From Dirofilaria immitis (taxonomy: Eukaryota; Nematoda; Chromadorea; Rhabditida; Onchocercidae): a stretch of 64,000 nt of DNA. The DNA is taken from positions 3,839,501-3,903,500 of the forward strand of contig JAKNDB010000098.1 of assembly GCA_024305405.1 (NCBI GenBank). The letters are read 5' to 3'. Made by a program: the position numbers and the translations under genes. Shown one piece after another: positions 1 to 12,059 of the stretch. The stretch's first letter is position 1; each line of letters begins with the position of its first letter. The notes under the pieces were generated by a model that saw nothing but the letters and a program-made list of their open reading frames with translations, ran no database searches and was not told the DNA's origin.

Positions 1-1130
1 GATTCTGAAACTCCTCAGTGAAATGAAAGGAATGAATCGGAGAGCAATCAATTAAGACATACTAGAAGATGAAGAATGTGAACAGTATGAAAATCGAAAG
101 ATGATAATTAAGGTCAAAATGGAGAGAATTGAATTATATGTTGGGATACTTCTGAATATGAATAATAATTGGCTGCTGAATCGTTTGCGAAAGATTCCAT
201 CTCAAACGACAAGAAGAGGAAAGAAAGTATATTGAGATAGCGGAAGACGTCAAGGAATACTAAATTTAATAAATGAAGGAAGTATTGTTAATCTTCGCTA
301 GATATAAGAGAGATGTAGAAGCTGCAATCGAACGAGTACGAAATAAAACAATAGAGTCACTAAATCGAGCGGATCAAACAGAAATGACTCAGATAACTCG
401 GCAAACTAATTACCTCAGTCATGAGTAACAGTCTTCAGTGAAGGCGCTCGAAAATGGAGAGAATCGGACATACAGAAGCTGAACTATTTATCTTCCTGTT
501 TGAAAAGAGAATCGTCAAGAGCATTATCTAAATATGATGTCGCGCCAGAAAACTACAGCATTATTAAACAATTACTAATGGAGAAATTCGGCAGCACATC
601 GGCGATCAAGAATTCGCTATACAGGGAATCGCAAGACATCAAAAGAAATGATCAAGATTGGATATGGATAGAGACAATCAAAGAGACTGAATGAGTCCTT
701 CGGCAGTTAGAAGTCATAGGAGAAAACTTAGATCGAAAGAAAATTGCCCGTGGATTTTGGTAAAGGTATATCAGCAACAACAAGAAGACGAATATTGGTC
801 AATTGATAAATTGAGAAATTGCCTCAGGAAAACAGTAAGAATTGAAGAAGTCGTTCAAATCCAAACATGCAATTCCAGATTCGACAAGAGACCAGTGCAC
901 AGAAAAATAAATCAACAATTTCGGGAGACAGAAAGCGGAGAATCCTCAGACCTAGCCGTAGCAGATTGACAGGGATTAAACAATAACGTCCTGCAAGAAA
1001 TTGGAGAAAGCAATCCGAAAAGAAAGCAAGTCTAACTAGAAAATGACTTTGGTCATTTTGTGACCCAATGAAGCCTATTGTTGACTTGGCCGATTCACAG
1101 ATAGCAAGAAGAAACAATCTCAATAGGATT
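1..1130 (+). mobile_element. Decayed BEL/Pao-type LTR retrotransposon, gag remnant
   Basis: From about 463 to 690 one frame reads through a typical Pao Gag segment, with recognisable pieces such as SDIQKLNYLSSCLK, YDVAPENY and LLMEKFGS. From about 735 a second frame continues with WILVKVYQQQQEDEYWS, KLRNCLRK and EEVVQIQ, the pattern that follows in nematode Pao Gag proteins. Upstream (1-460) and downstream (970-1130) the same A- and G-rich plus-strand composition continues, but every frame is broken by stops. No protease, reverse transcriptase or LTR is visible, so this is a fragment that may extend beyond the left edge. The recognition rests on family knowledge, not a search. Frame changes could be decay or the base deficits seen elsewhere in this window. 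Confidence 0.7.
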
Positions 1131-4100
1131 TAAAAAAATAAATTCAAATAGATTTCTTCAAGTATCGATTGTAGTAACTTGGTATCACTTTATATTTGAT
1201 ACTATCCTTTTAAATGAATGCCTATTCTGCTAGAATTTTTGAAAAAATAAACCTCATTGATTGATTCAATGAAGAAGATGCATTTATCACTCTCAAATCC
1301 CGAAGACGCATGTTACCGATTTGACCGCTAATCAAATAAACAGTTACTGATTAATTCAATAAAATTTGTTGAATTTCATTTAAATATTCGCAAAATTGCA
1401 CAATCTTTTTGACTTATTCATAGCATATGTATTTAATTTATCCACAATCCTAATACTTCATTTATTTATATTTACAACTTATGAAATTGAGGCAACAAAT
1501 ATCTAATGATAATTATCATGATTAATCGTGATTACTAATCGTTATTTTAAAAAATCATTTCATTCTTTTGATAAAGTTCTTTACTAGAATATTTGATCTA
1601 TTATAATTGTGGAGAAATTATTCTAACAATGAAAAAAATTTTAAGTGGAAATGTATCAAAATTAATCTGATCAAAATCTATATGATAATTTTAAAAAGCT
1701 TATCTTCACACGATCTAATCATCAGCAAAATTATACATTTATGTAAAATTTTCATCATGATAAGCCAAACAAATGTATATGTATTACGAAATTATAGATG
1801 AAATAATATTTAGTTTAATACAATAAAAGAAATATTACTACGAGATGACATTTGAACTTTTGTGCATTTTATTAGTTTAAAATTAGGAAGTCAAACAATA
1901 AATAATTCGCTATTTCTCAATATATGCCTTTTCTAAATATTTTTAATCTAATGAATACTCATATAATAACATATTGTTTCATTTTTTTAATAAAAATTTC
2001 ATCGATACTTTAAATTTAGCGAGGAATCTAATTTATAGATATTTAATAGAATTATTTTGGATAATGCAAATTAAATTACCTTCAGTGAGAAAGTGTTACA
2101 TTAGTGAATAATTGTCAGTAAGCAAAAAAAAAGTGGAATTAATTAAATCATTGCTTATCATATCACATTATCTCTGTATAACTGTTATTCCAGAAATAGA
2201 AGCAAGGATTAGATTAGAAAAGTTAGAAATAGAAATCAAACATTCATTATGAAAATTTTTTGAATCATCTGAATTCTACGCTGTAAGAATCCTTCCAATT
2301 GTTTAAACTGAACTATAAAAAAAAAAAAAGATAAGTATCAATCACTTTATACTGTATAATATGTCTAATTATCGATAACGGAATTTTCATATCAAAAGCA
2401 GTATTAGAGAGGAAAAATACTTATGATAGCAGATGGAAGTAAAAGTCCATGTTGATAGCGCTAATTGTAATGATTAACCAATATTGTTTTCAGAAAGGAA
2501 TAAACGAATAATTGGAAATCAGAAATCTTAGAATAAACTTTTTATTCTTTAAAAATGTTGGTTTAAAGGAAGGAAATTCATATTTTGCTTAAAAATGATA
2601 TTAAATCTTTTAATCTGTAAGATTAAATTTCGAAAACTTATAATTGACTAAATTTAAATTTATTAAATTGTTAATATTATAAAATCAAAGATATTGTTCA
2701 GTAGAGATATCGATATGGGACAAATAAAATGCTTCGAGATCTTTGACCATCTACTTTCCATCTCGTCTGATCGTCCTAATAAACCTAATCTTTGTGATGA
2801 CGAATTGTAAGCCTAAAAATGAACTTAGAAACAGTTTATTAGGAAGCTCATCATCTAGACTACGAAAGCAGCACAGACAACAATAGGAAAATACTGAAAA
2901 GATGAATTAGTACTGATAATCTGATAATCTTGAATTAACTATGCGCAATGGGTTAAGATCTTGAAGATGCCTCCAAAATTTTCAAAACTTTAGTCATTGG
3001 AGATTTTATAAACAAAAAAAATAGATGTCAAGAAGATTTAGATTTCTTGAAAAGATCATTTTCCATTAAGAAATCCATTTCGAATTTGATTTCTATTTCA
3101 TATATAGTCCGTTATGCTATGCAAATCTAATTCATGGACCAAAATTGATCTATTACATTTTCTAGTGATATAAAAAAGAAATCATGATCAATCGATTAGA
3201 GATTAGAAATTCTACTCGACTTATTATGATGTTATCGGAAAGATAAGGAAAATTTTTAAACATTTAAAATTGAAGCTAGTGGAGTAAATTTTGGCTAGAA
3301 ATTATCCATTTCTATTAGGAATCAAACATCTATCTGTCTTTCGGGGAAATCTTTCAGGGAATTCATAGAATAAAGAAATGTTGCAAGACTTCATTGCCAA
3401 ATAACTGTATCGGATATTTTAGTGGAATATAACATGAAAACAATTATTAAGAGTATTTATGAAAGTTACATAGACTTCTTCGGTAATTTAAAAAAAAGGT
3501 AGATTAAATGAAATAATAAGAGATCAATAGTTGAAATTTCGAGAAGTTAGGTGGAAGGATAGACTTCGAGACTTCGAGAAACACAAGTAATTTAGCAATC
3601 TGATCAATCTAGATTGATCATTCTTCTGGAATTTCTGAAATTTCTTATAACACTTAATTTTATAAAAGCACTCTCAATAAAGGCTTAGATTTAATTCGTC
3701 GAATATATGAAACTAATTATTGCACTTAGAAGATTACAGTAAAGAAAAATTAGATTATCCTTTTTATCGTTCGGAAGGAAATTTTTTGTGTTCGCAAAAA
3801 CTCTTTTAGCTATCCAAATTATTCTGATTAATTTCCTCGTTATTGATACGATCGTTAGTAACTTATAATTATGGTAGGTTTTTTTTCAGCAACCAGAAAA
3901 TGATCAAGCCATTATTTTAGAGTAAATATCACAAACATTTTAATTTTGCTAATGAAATATTCGATGTACATATTCGGAAAAATTTATATATTTGTAATCA
4001 GAACAAATGTTATGCGGTAAAATTGCAAAATTTTTTGCTGAAATGTAACAAAAATTCTCGACATGTTTAAAAAAAAATTACTTCGGACAAGAAACAAAAA

Positions 4101-4801
4101 AAGGTCAAATTATTTGTTCATTTTGTAAATTCATATTACACTAAAATTCCTTTTCCGCTTTCAAAATTAATTTATCAAACGCAGATAATAGTATGGAAAT
4201 AGCGAATTATGAATATTCTAGCACTTACATTAAAATTATTCATATAATTATAACGAAACATCTCTTATAGTTTAATTTTGCCTTTTTTTTTTGGGAGATT
4301 TGTCCCAATCATAGCATAGATAATTTATTTGTGCTTATAAATATACATAAGTCTTTTATTTTTTCAATATGAATAAATTTAAACAACAGATGAGTTACAA
4401 TGATAATATGCTATATGGATTGGTTGATCCGTTATTAAAATGTATCGTTATTAATGCATAAGTGATGAGGATGTTGATGTAACTGTACGATTAATACTTG
4501 AATCATTTATTAGCATACAGAAAGGATCTGTTATGCGACAAATGCGAAAGATTTGTATGCTTAAGATCATCAGAAGAGTAAAATTATTAAGAAAACACTT
4601 TTGAGAGAACTATGCGTTTCAAAATGCATGATCTCTTCCTTTTTTTTTTCAGAACATCGACAGATACATTTTTGTCAATTTTGAATGAATTATTGTTAAA
4701 TGTTTTCAAGCAACTAATCAGGGGTTTGATTACATATGATGGGTGCTACATGAAGAACACTTCTAATATGAATGAAAATAAAAATAATTTATCACAAAAT
4801 G
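1131..4801. other. Intergenic, no gene recognised
   Basis: AT-rich sequence with only short random open frames. No conserved peptide, RNA gene or clear tandem repeat was seen. The right part should contain the 3' UTR of the minus-strand STRIP gene. Confidence 0.5.
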
Positions 4802-7800
4802 TCATACAAGATCAATAATACCATGTGTAAGAGTTAAAAGCAGATTCCAATTTGTATGATTTTTAATGACTTCATCGTCAACCCATTTAGAATAATTACG
4901 CTTGAATCGATCACTCAGTTCTACTTTAGTACCCAGCAATGATTGGAAACTATTGTCCATTGGTTCGAACTCATGCATATTAACATTATCCAAATAGCTA
5001 TCACCTGGAGATGAAGCTTCTCCAACTTCTATAATAAAGCAAAATTTTTCATGACAGCAACTAAAAAAAACACTTGTATTTATTTTGCAATTATTAACGA
5101 ACCAAGCAAAATTTAAATTTCAAAAGACTAATAAGAAATAATGTAGTAATATAAACACAAATGCAGGGAATAGCAATCATAGTGATCTTAAATAGTTAAT
5201 CTTTATGACTGATTGACTATTGATTATTATGGGAAAAAGCAAAATCCTTAAGAAAAAAATTTTACCTAATGCAAATGCAGGATACAAATGAGAATAACGC
5301 CTCGAATTGAATCTTTCTACCGCAGTTTTCAATGCTGCTTCTTCATTCTGGAAATCCCACGATTTCGAACGCGTTTCGTTCGCATAAGCCCAGTCATCAT
5401 TCAACCTAAAAGTAGAGTAAAGTCGTAGATTTTCTAATAAATAAAACAAACAAATGCTGCTTACCTCATCGATAAACAAACTTATGACTTGCATGCGTAA
5501 TAATAATGCCTGTGCAACAAGAAAAATACTTCCAAATTAATATTAAAAAGGAAAAAGAAAAAAATTAGACAGAGGATGTTATCTATAAGTTGAAAAAGAA
5601 AAAATAATTGCGCTAATGCTAAAAAATATTCTCGTTAACAACATGGGTAGACAAGAACTATTGATATTTACAAAATAATCGAGTAGCGCCTACCATTTTC
5701 TTTATGATCCATACTTGTATTTCCGATTCTTTTTGACTCCATCCTTAACTTCGAAATTTCCATATGAACAAAAAATATTCGTGCATCTGTGAAATAATAA
5801 AAATTTACCTATGCCGCACTTTCGCATAAATTGCTGACATAATTTCCATATTTGTTCGTCTCCACTGTCGTCCAAGATATCGAGCTTGCATTTTAAGCAA
5901 TTTCAATACATATAGTTGAAACACTGCCTGAAAAAAAAAAGGAAAAATAAGATTAATTAATTTCCAAACAAATGATCTATGTCGAATTTGAACTATTTGT
6001 TTGGATTAAGAAATTCATTAACAAATAATTGCCTTTAACACTGAAATAAATTCTAAATGACAGATTACCAAAGACCTCATTTTATTAATAACAAATTTAT
6101 TACCATTTAATATTTTGCTTAGAAAAACGATATATAGAAAATCTACTGGCATTGTGGCCAAAAAACCGAAAATAAATCAAGTGAAATGCTTCAATCAACA
6201 TGTATCCAAAAACCTGGCTAAAAAAAGTTACAAAAAGGCAACAATGAAATAGAATATTAACTGAATATTCATAATATTTGTGATGATATAGTAACAAACC
6301 AATTTAACCCTTAGTGAGCGTTTTAAAATTGGTGCAGACTTGAATACCACGAGCATCATCGTACGTGCATGTTTCCATTTCGTTAATTTATTCAAAACAC
6401 GCAGGAGATTGATAGCTGAGAAAACATTTCGCCACAAATAATATGATGGTGATTGTGAATCACTATCTTCAAGATTATTAATATCCAATACTGGCCATTC
6501 TTCTGTAATAATATTTCCATGTTTTAAAAATTTGGCAAATTTATTATTAAAGTCAATAAATACCATTCCTTTTATGCTTTTGAGAAAAGATAAATCAACA
6601 AAGGTCATCTCAGGTATAACTTCTAGTTCGAAATTTTTATAGCATACGACAACTTCTTAAGCAATAGATTGAATAGTTATCTTGTTATTCATAGAATACA
6701 GCAACAATAAGGAAGTTATGGATAAAGAGAGAAGTTTCGAAAAGTTCCAAATTAAATAAACATTATAAAAAATAGAATGAAATTAGTAAAGAAAGCAAAG
6801 CATATAAGGACAGGAAAGGAAAATCCGAGAAGTTAAAGAAATTAAAAATAAGATAAAAACCCAATCCATAATTGCGCTTTTTAGCTCATCTGCTTATTTA
6901 AAAGAATTATTCCCGCACTATATTGATCCTAAATATCTCCATCAATGTTTTCAAATTCCGCTAAACACTAACAAGTAAAAATTCACCATCATTTCGCACG
7001 TAATAAAGTGGAGCATATGGATAATTATATGGCGGCAGTTCATGTTTCGACTGTATATATCGAACCATATTTTGATCCATGAATTTCAGAATTAATGGAA
7101 TACAATTAGCGAAAACAAGATGTTGCCCGACATATTCAAATTGATATATGTGATTTAATCGAAAATGCTTCATTAGTAATATTAGAATTGCAGAAGCAGC
7201 TTTAACCATTATCTGAAAGTATAGAAATTCAAATAAAAAAGTACTTTTTAAACAAAACTTTTTAAGTTTTAAGAGAAAATTTCTTCTGAAATTACGAAGA
7301 ATTAAATTCACTAATTTCATGAGTAAATTCTTTCTATTTTGTTATTTTAATGAATAAACATAAAAATAAGGAGCACCTCTTTGTGTCGGTTAACGTCGAT
7401 TGTAATGCGAACACTTTGTTCTAGGATATTGGAGAGCGAACTGTCAAAATTGACTGAATTTGACAATATTTCATTATTATCCGTTTCGGGCGTAAGTACA
7501 TCTGACAGTATATTGATTGCTTCACTTTTTGCCTATAATCAGGAGAAATTATAGCATTCCTCTATTACCAAAGTTGTATGATGTTTTATATAAGCTGTTA
7601 CGACATCATTTATTAGTATGATCGAAATTACCATGAATAGCTTTGTCATAATATAGAGTATCATTAAATTTCAATAATTCTTTGCGTAGATGCAAAACAA
7701 TCAATATTCATTTTATAATCTGGCAATTAGAATTTTACCTTTGAAGAAGGTGCAGCAGCCAATAGTACTTTTAATAATGCAATAATATATTGGCTCAAAT

Positions 7801-10800
7801 TGGGCAACATCATTCGATATAATTTTTCTGCACTCGTCATTGGAATATTATTTTCTCGTTGTGAAAATATATATCGATTTAATTGTTTTTCCCGATTTGC
7901 CTAAAAGTAATCCGCATATTTATAATCATTGTTTCAAGGTGTCAAAAGTTTTGAAAAGTTTGTACTCTATTCGCAATAAAATATCGGTAAATATCATACC
8001 TGTAATTCACCCAACGAAATATAAACATGACGACGTAGTGCTTCAACACTTTTCTGGATTGGTAATGGCAAACCAAATGTTGTTGTTGAATCATTTGGCA
8101 AACGGTAATTAAAAATTTCATTCTGAAAAATAACCCATTTTCCAATTTAATTTGATTTGAACAATTTACTACTGACATTACAATCTTTTATATGCAATTT
8201 AATACTACAAAACTGGACAACTAGTTGCAAAAAGAATACCAACCTCTCACACTGCAAAAATGCTTCAATATCTTCTTCACGAATTTTCGAATTCCACGGC
8301 AGTGATGTTCGAAAAAGTATATCTATAGGTGGAGGTGTGCCTGCGACTGGCGTATGATCACCTATATATGAATTTCTGCAACATATGAAATCAAATATAT
8401 CTTCTTGACAATAATCAACTTTAATACCGCATTTTCCGAAATTTCCATGAAAATTTTAAAAACTTCCCTTTAGTTCCCATTTAAATCGACTCACTTAGAA
8501 CTGTCATCAAGAATAACTAAATTTGCCACTAAATGAGAAATATAAAAAATTTAACTAATCAAAACATACCGCATTAACGGATTTGGACGACTTAATTTCT
8601 TCGTCGTCTGTGGTATTTTTCTTTACTGCGATGGAAGCTAAAATATTAATTTTACTATTCTAATTGGTAGATTAAAGGCTTATTATAAATATCAATTCAT
8701 TAATTTTTCTATTTCTACTGAAATTACTAAAAATCCAATTTTCGAATCATGAATACCTGAAGTCTGAGAGAGTGCCTCCTCAACTACCAAGTCGTTTGGA
8801 TCGTCTCTGTCTATATTACTAATGCTCTCGTCATCAGACTGACAAAAATCTGCTGGCGTTTGATCAATTTCTGCAGTAGATCTCATTTTATCTAGTACTT
8901 CGTCGCCTTTATCTGCAAATGAATAAAATTTTGTAATGTTGTATTTCGTTTTCCACTATCACCATATATAAATAAAAAAAACAAGTTCAATATAACCGAC
9001 CTTCAAGCTGAACCAGAGGTAGTACAAGCAAACTGACGACAAATTAATCGAGCTGAAGGATGAAGCGTTCTTTTCGGACGAACGATACCTATGATAAATC
9101 AGAATCATAGACATACTCCAAATTAAAATTTCTGAGCTGATAGAAATCTTTAAAAACATATTCAGAATTTTTGAAAGTTCGAATAATTTTCAAGTAAAAA
9201 TCACCTTGATTTTGCTCTGAATCATTGCCATTTATTGAAGATGATTTCATTGCACTAGCAACAAGGAGTGTATCTTCAACTGAGTTCAAATTTAATGCTG
9301 CTCGTTTGGCAGCTTTCCCTTCACGCAGTTCTTTCCAACCACCTAATATCGTCAGAAGTGTTTTCCAAACCAGTAAAAGAACCTACAAACAAGTTTTAAA
9401 AATTTTTAGATCACATGAAAAATTCCGATTGCAAAGAGCAGTTATATATATCATTTCTGGCCATTCTATTCAGTTAATGCAAATGATCTGAATTGTTGAC
9501 ATCACAAATGCTGTTTTGAAACGCCAATGCAACTATTCATATGAGGTTAGAACCATCGCTATTAGTTTGATTGCAAGAAACTGGAAGCATTACCTTTTTC
9601 ATCGGGAAGTGAGGACTATTTCCGTGGCAAAAAGCGGGCATCATTTCGAGTAAAACCATAATCAATGACATATCAGCGCCCTCGATTACATCTTCTAGAA
9701 ATATTTAATTACATTAGAAATTATATTATTTTCTATTTGAAATATTGTAAATGCAGTTGGAGCCTATAAAAAGGATAGCAAACTCACCAATTTCTACAAT
9801 AAAATCTTCCCTCAGTTGAGTATATCGAAGTTTTTATCTGCGGAAGCAATAAGTTCAAGCAAATCTAATCGTCGTATCGATTCTACCATATGATATAAAG
9901 CACTTAGTGCTACACGAAGTGCTTCGTTATCAGCCATTGTAGCGCTTCGTCGATTACTCCGCCTTTCCACTAGAAAATAGTTTTACTTACTGAATTCATT
10001 ATTAGATATATTTTGCGACAGTGTTGTGAAAAAAGAAATGCTTTCGAATAGAGAATAGTTTTTAAACCAATTATATTTTCGAAAAAATAATTAAGATACA
10101 AATACCCTAATTTCAAAATCTGCGATGTTAAATATCGACAAAGAAGGAAAATCGTACCAACACTTTCCGAAAGATCAGCGTTGGATGCTGAACGGCTATT
10201 TGATACCGAAGAGAGTTGGCTATATCGACCTGCAACAGGTCCACCATCCCAAATATCATGGGTTTCAGTCAACAACAGTTTACATAAGGCCTAAAAAAAT
10301 TATGACTGTGAAAATCAGTTTCCGCTTACGTAACAATTTTGGAACAATTTCATGCTACAAAAATTCGTTTAATATCTTCAAGAAAGTATATATATTCTCT
10401 ACCTGATAAACTCCAGCTTCATATACTTTATAAGCATTTAAAACTCCTTCCATTAAACAATTTTCTTCGCAGTTTGCCATGCCTAAATCGTTTCCACCTT
10501 CTCTTTCATCATTACCTTTAAAGGCATCATCAATGGTAATATCCTTGTCATCGACAAAATCCATATAAGCACCCTATAATATTGAAAACAATAAATATCT
10601 GCTGTTATATTTCAAGTCATTTGAAAAACCATTTAAAGGTACTTTTAAGTCATTTATTACCAATTGCTCATTGCTAATAAAATATCAACATATTAAATAT
10701 GCTAAAGCATCAATTCTCCACTTGAATATGACAAACCAACCGATGCCTGACGTATGTAATTACGATGAATTACTTGTAAAGCGACTTGTTGGTAATTAAA

Positions 10801-12059
10801 AATGCACTAAAGCAGTCAGCTTCCTAACTACAAACCTGTAATATATAAAGTATGGATCGTGCAGCATTTAGTCGTATATTTGGCTCGACTCGTTCCAGCT
10901 CTTCCAGCAAACTCAACAGAACATCTTTTTGTTGACTTTCCGTAAGCTCTGACCATTTATGATCCAGCTAAGAATAATCCACAAATAGTACTACAAATCC
11001 CAAGAGAATATTCGGCTTAAAGAGAATAAAATAAACATTCCAAATATCCAAAATAGTATTAGAAATCCCAAGCTCACTCCATCGAGAAAAATGGTCCTCG
11101 TAGTACTTATTAATATACCGATTAAATCACAACAGTAATTAGGCTTATCGTTTTGAATAAATTACCTTTTAGACTCCACAAAATCTCGGTAGGCATGCAT
11201 GTTCAGTGCCCAGTCATCCAACTCACTGTAGGTGTAAAGCTCAGCCAATTCTGCTGCATGTGTGTCACAGTCGGAATAGGTAAATTCAAAATCATTCATT
11301 TCGCATCGTGTCTAAACGCAAAACCAAAAGTAATGAAGTTAGGAAAAACGAGAAAGCAGCGGCTAAAGGATTGTTTATAATGAGAAATGACAAAGCAAAC
11401 AAGTCCGCATTTTAACATATGAATACTTGAATAAATTACTCGAATATTTTAAAGCTAACTTTTGATAATGATGTATAATATAGTATAAAATATGTGCTAT
11501 ATATCTATGGTATTTAACATGAGACTAAAGCGGCATAAATCAAATCAATTGGAACCCTAGAAGATTTTTAAAATAGATTAAAAGAAGCAAAGAGAGATGA
11601 ATACCGAAAAATCATTGCTTAATGGCCTTGGCTTGTTTGATATTTTTTGAGTTTCGGCAACTGTGCCGAACGTCTCTGAGCAAGCGCTGATTCGCAAATA
11701 TCCATCCGATTTTCTGTAGTATCGTTTTCCACATGCTCCATATGTTCATTGCTAAGCTTCAATACGCTTGGTCCGTATACTATAAACTAATAGATTAAGA
11801 ATTCAATAATAGCATATATCATTTTTAATGTTAATTATGTAGAACTAGTTGATTACTGCAAATATCACTTTAATCTACACTATTTACAGTAAGTTATAGT
11901 TTTCTGTTTAAATATAGCTGTCATCAACCACGACCTATATTTTGAATTTAATTTCAGATATTTATATCTTGCACTTCACTTATCAAAAGATAGCATTGTG
12001 CTAACCGTCATCAGCAAAATTTGGTCGTACACGTCGCAACAATTCCGGCTTTCCCGATC
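4802..12059 (-). CDS. farl-11: Striatin-interacting protein (STRIP/Far11 family), STRIPAK scaffold
   Basis: STRIP proteins are cytosolic scaffolds of the STRIPAK PP2A phosphatase-kinase complex. Exons from the 5' end: 12059-12006, 11779-11605, 11311-11166, 10967-10836, 10573-10403, 10290-10158, 9969-9788, 9694-9594, 9382-9205, 9088-9014, 8912-8757, 8637-8570, 8528-8495, 8375-8240, 8122-8000, 7900-7739, 7532-7377, 7212-6987, 6502-6300, 5927-5809, 5405-5266, 5028-4802. Family blocks appear in the expected order: [12 protein letters not shown] and SILYILQ (N1221 region), [16 protein letters not shown], then in the Far11 C-terminal domain [53 protein letters not shown]. About 1,030 residues, against about 840 in human STRIP1; the extra length is mostly acidic linker and N-terminus. 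The first coding exon is not identified. Three one-base deficits (9831-9835, 11167-11170, 11643-11648) interrupt the frame, and one further phase conflict lies at the 68-nt exon 8570-8637. Confidence 0.9.

Noticed and set aside
824..1123. 99-codon minus-strand frame
   Set aside because: It lies opposite the Gag remnant and has no sense of its own; leucine- and phenylalanine-rich because the plus strand is A- and G-rich.
5690..5760. Possible extra farl-11 exon between 5405 and 5809
   Set aside because: The flanking exons join in phase at the conserved arginine before LNDDWAY, leaving no place for another exon.
7942..8178. Minus-strand 78-codon frame across a farl-11 exon
   Set aside because: It is the wrong frame of exon 8122-8000; the correct frame gives [17 protein letters not shown], which fits STRIP.
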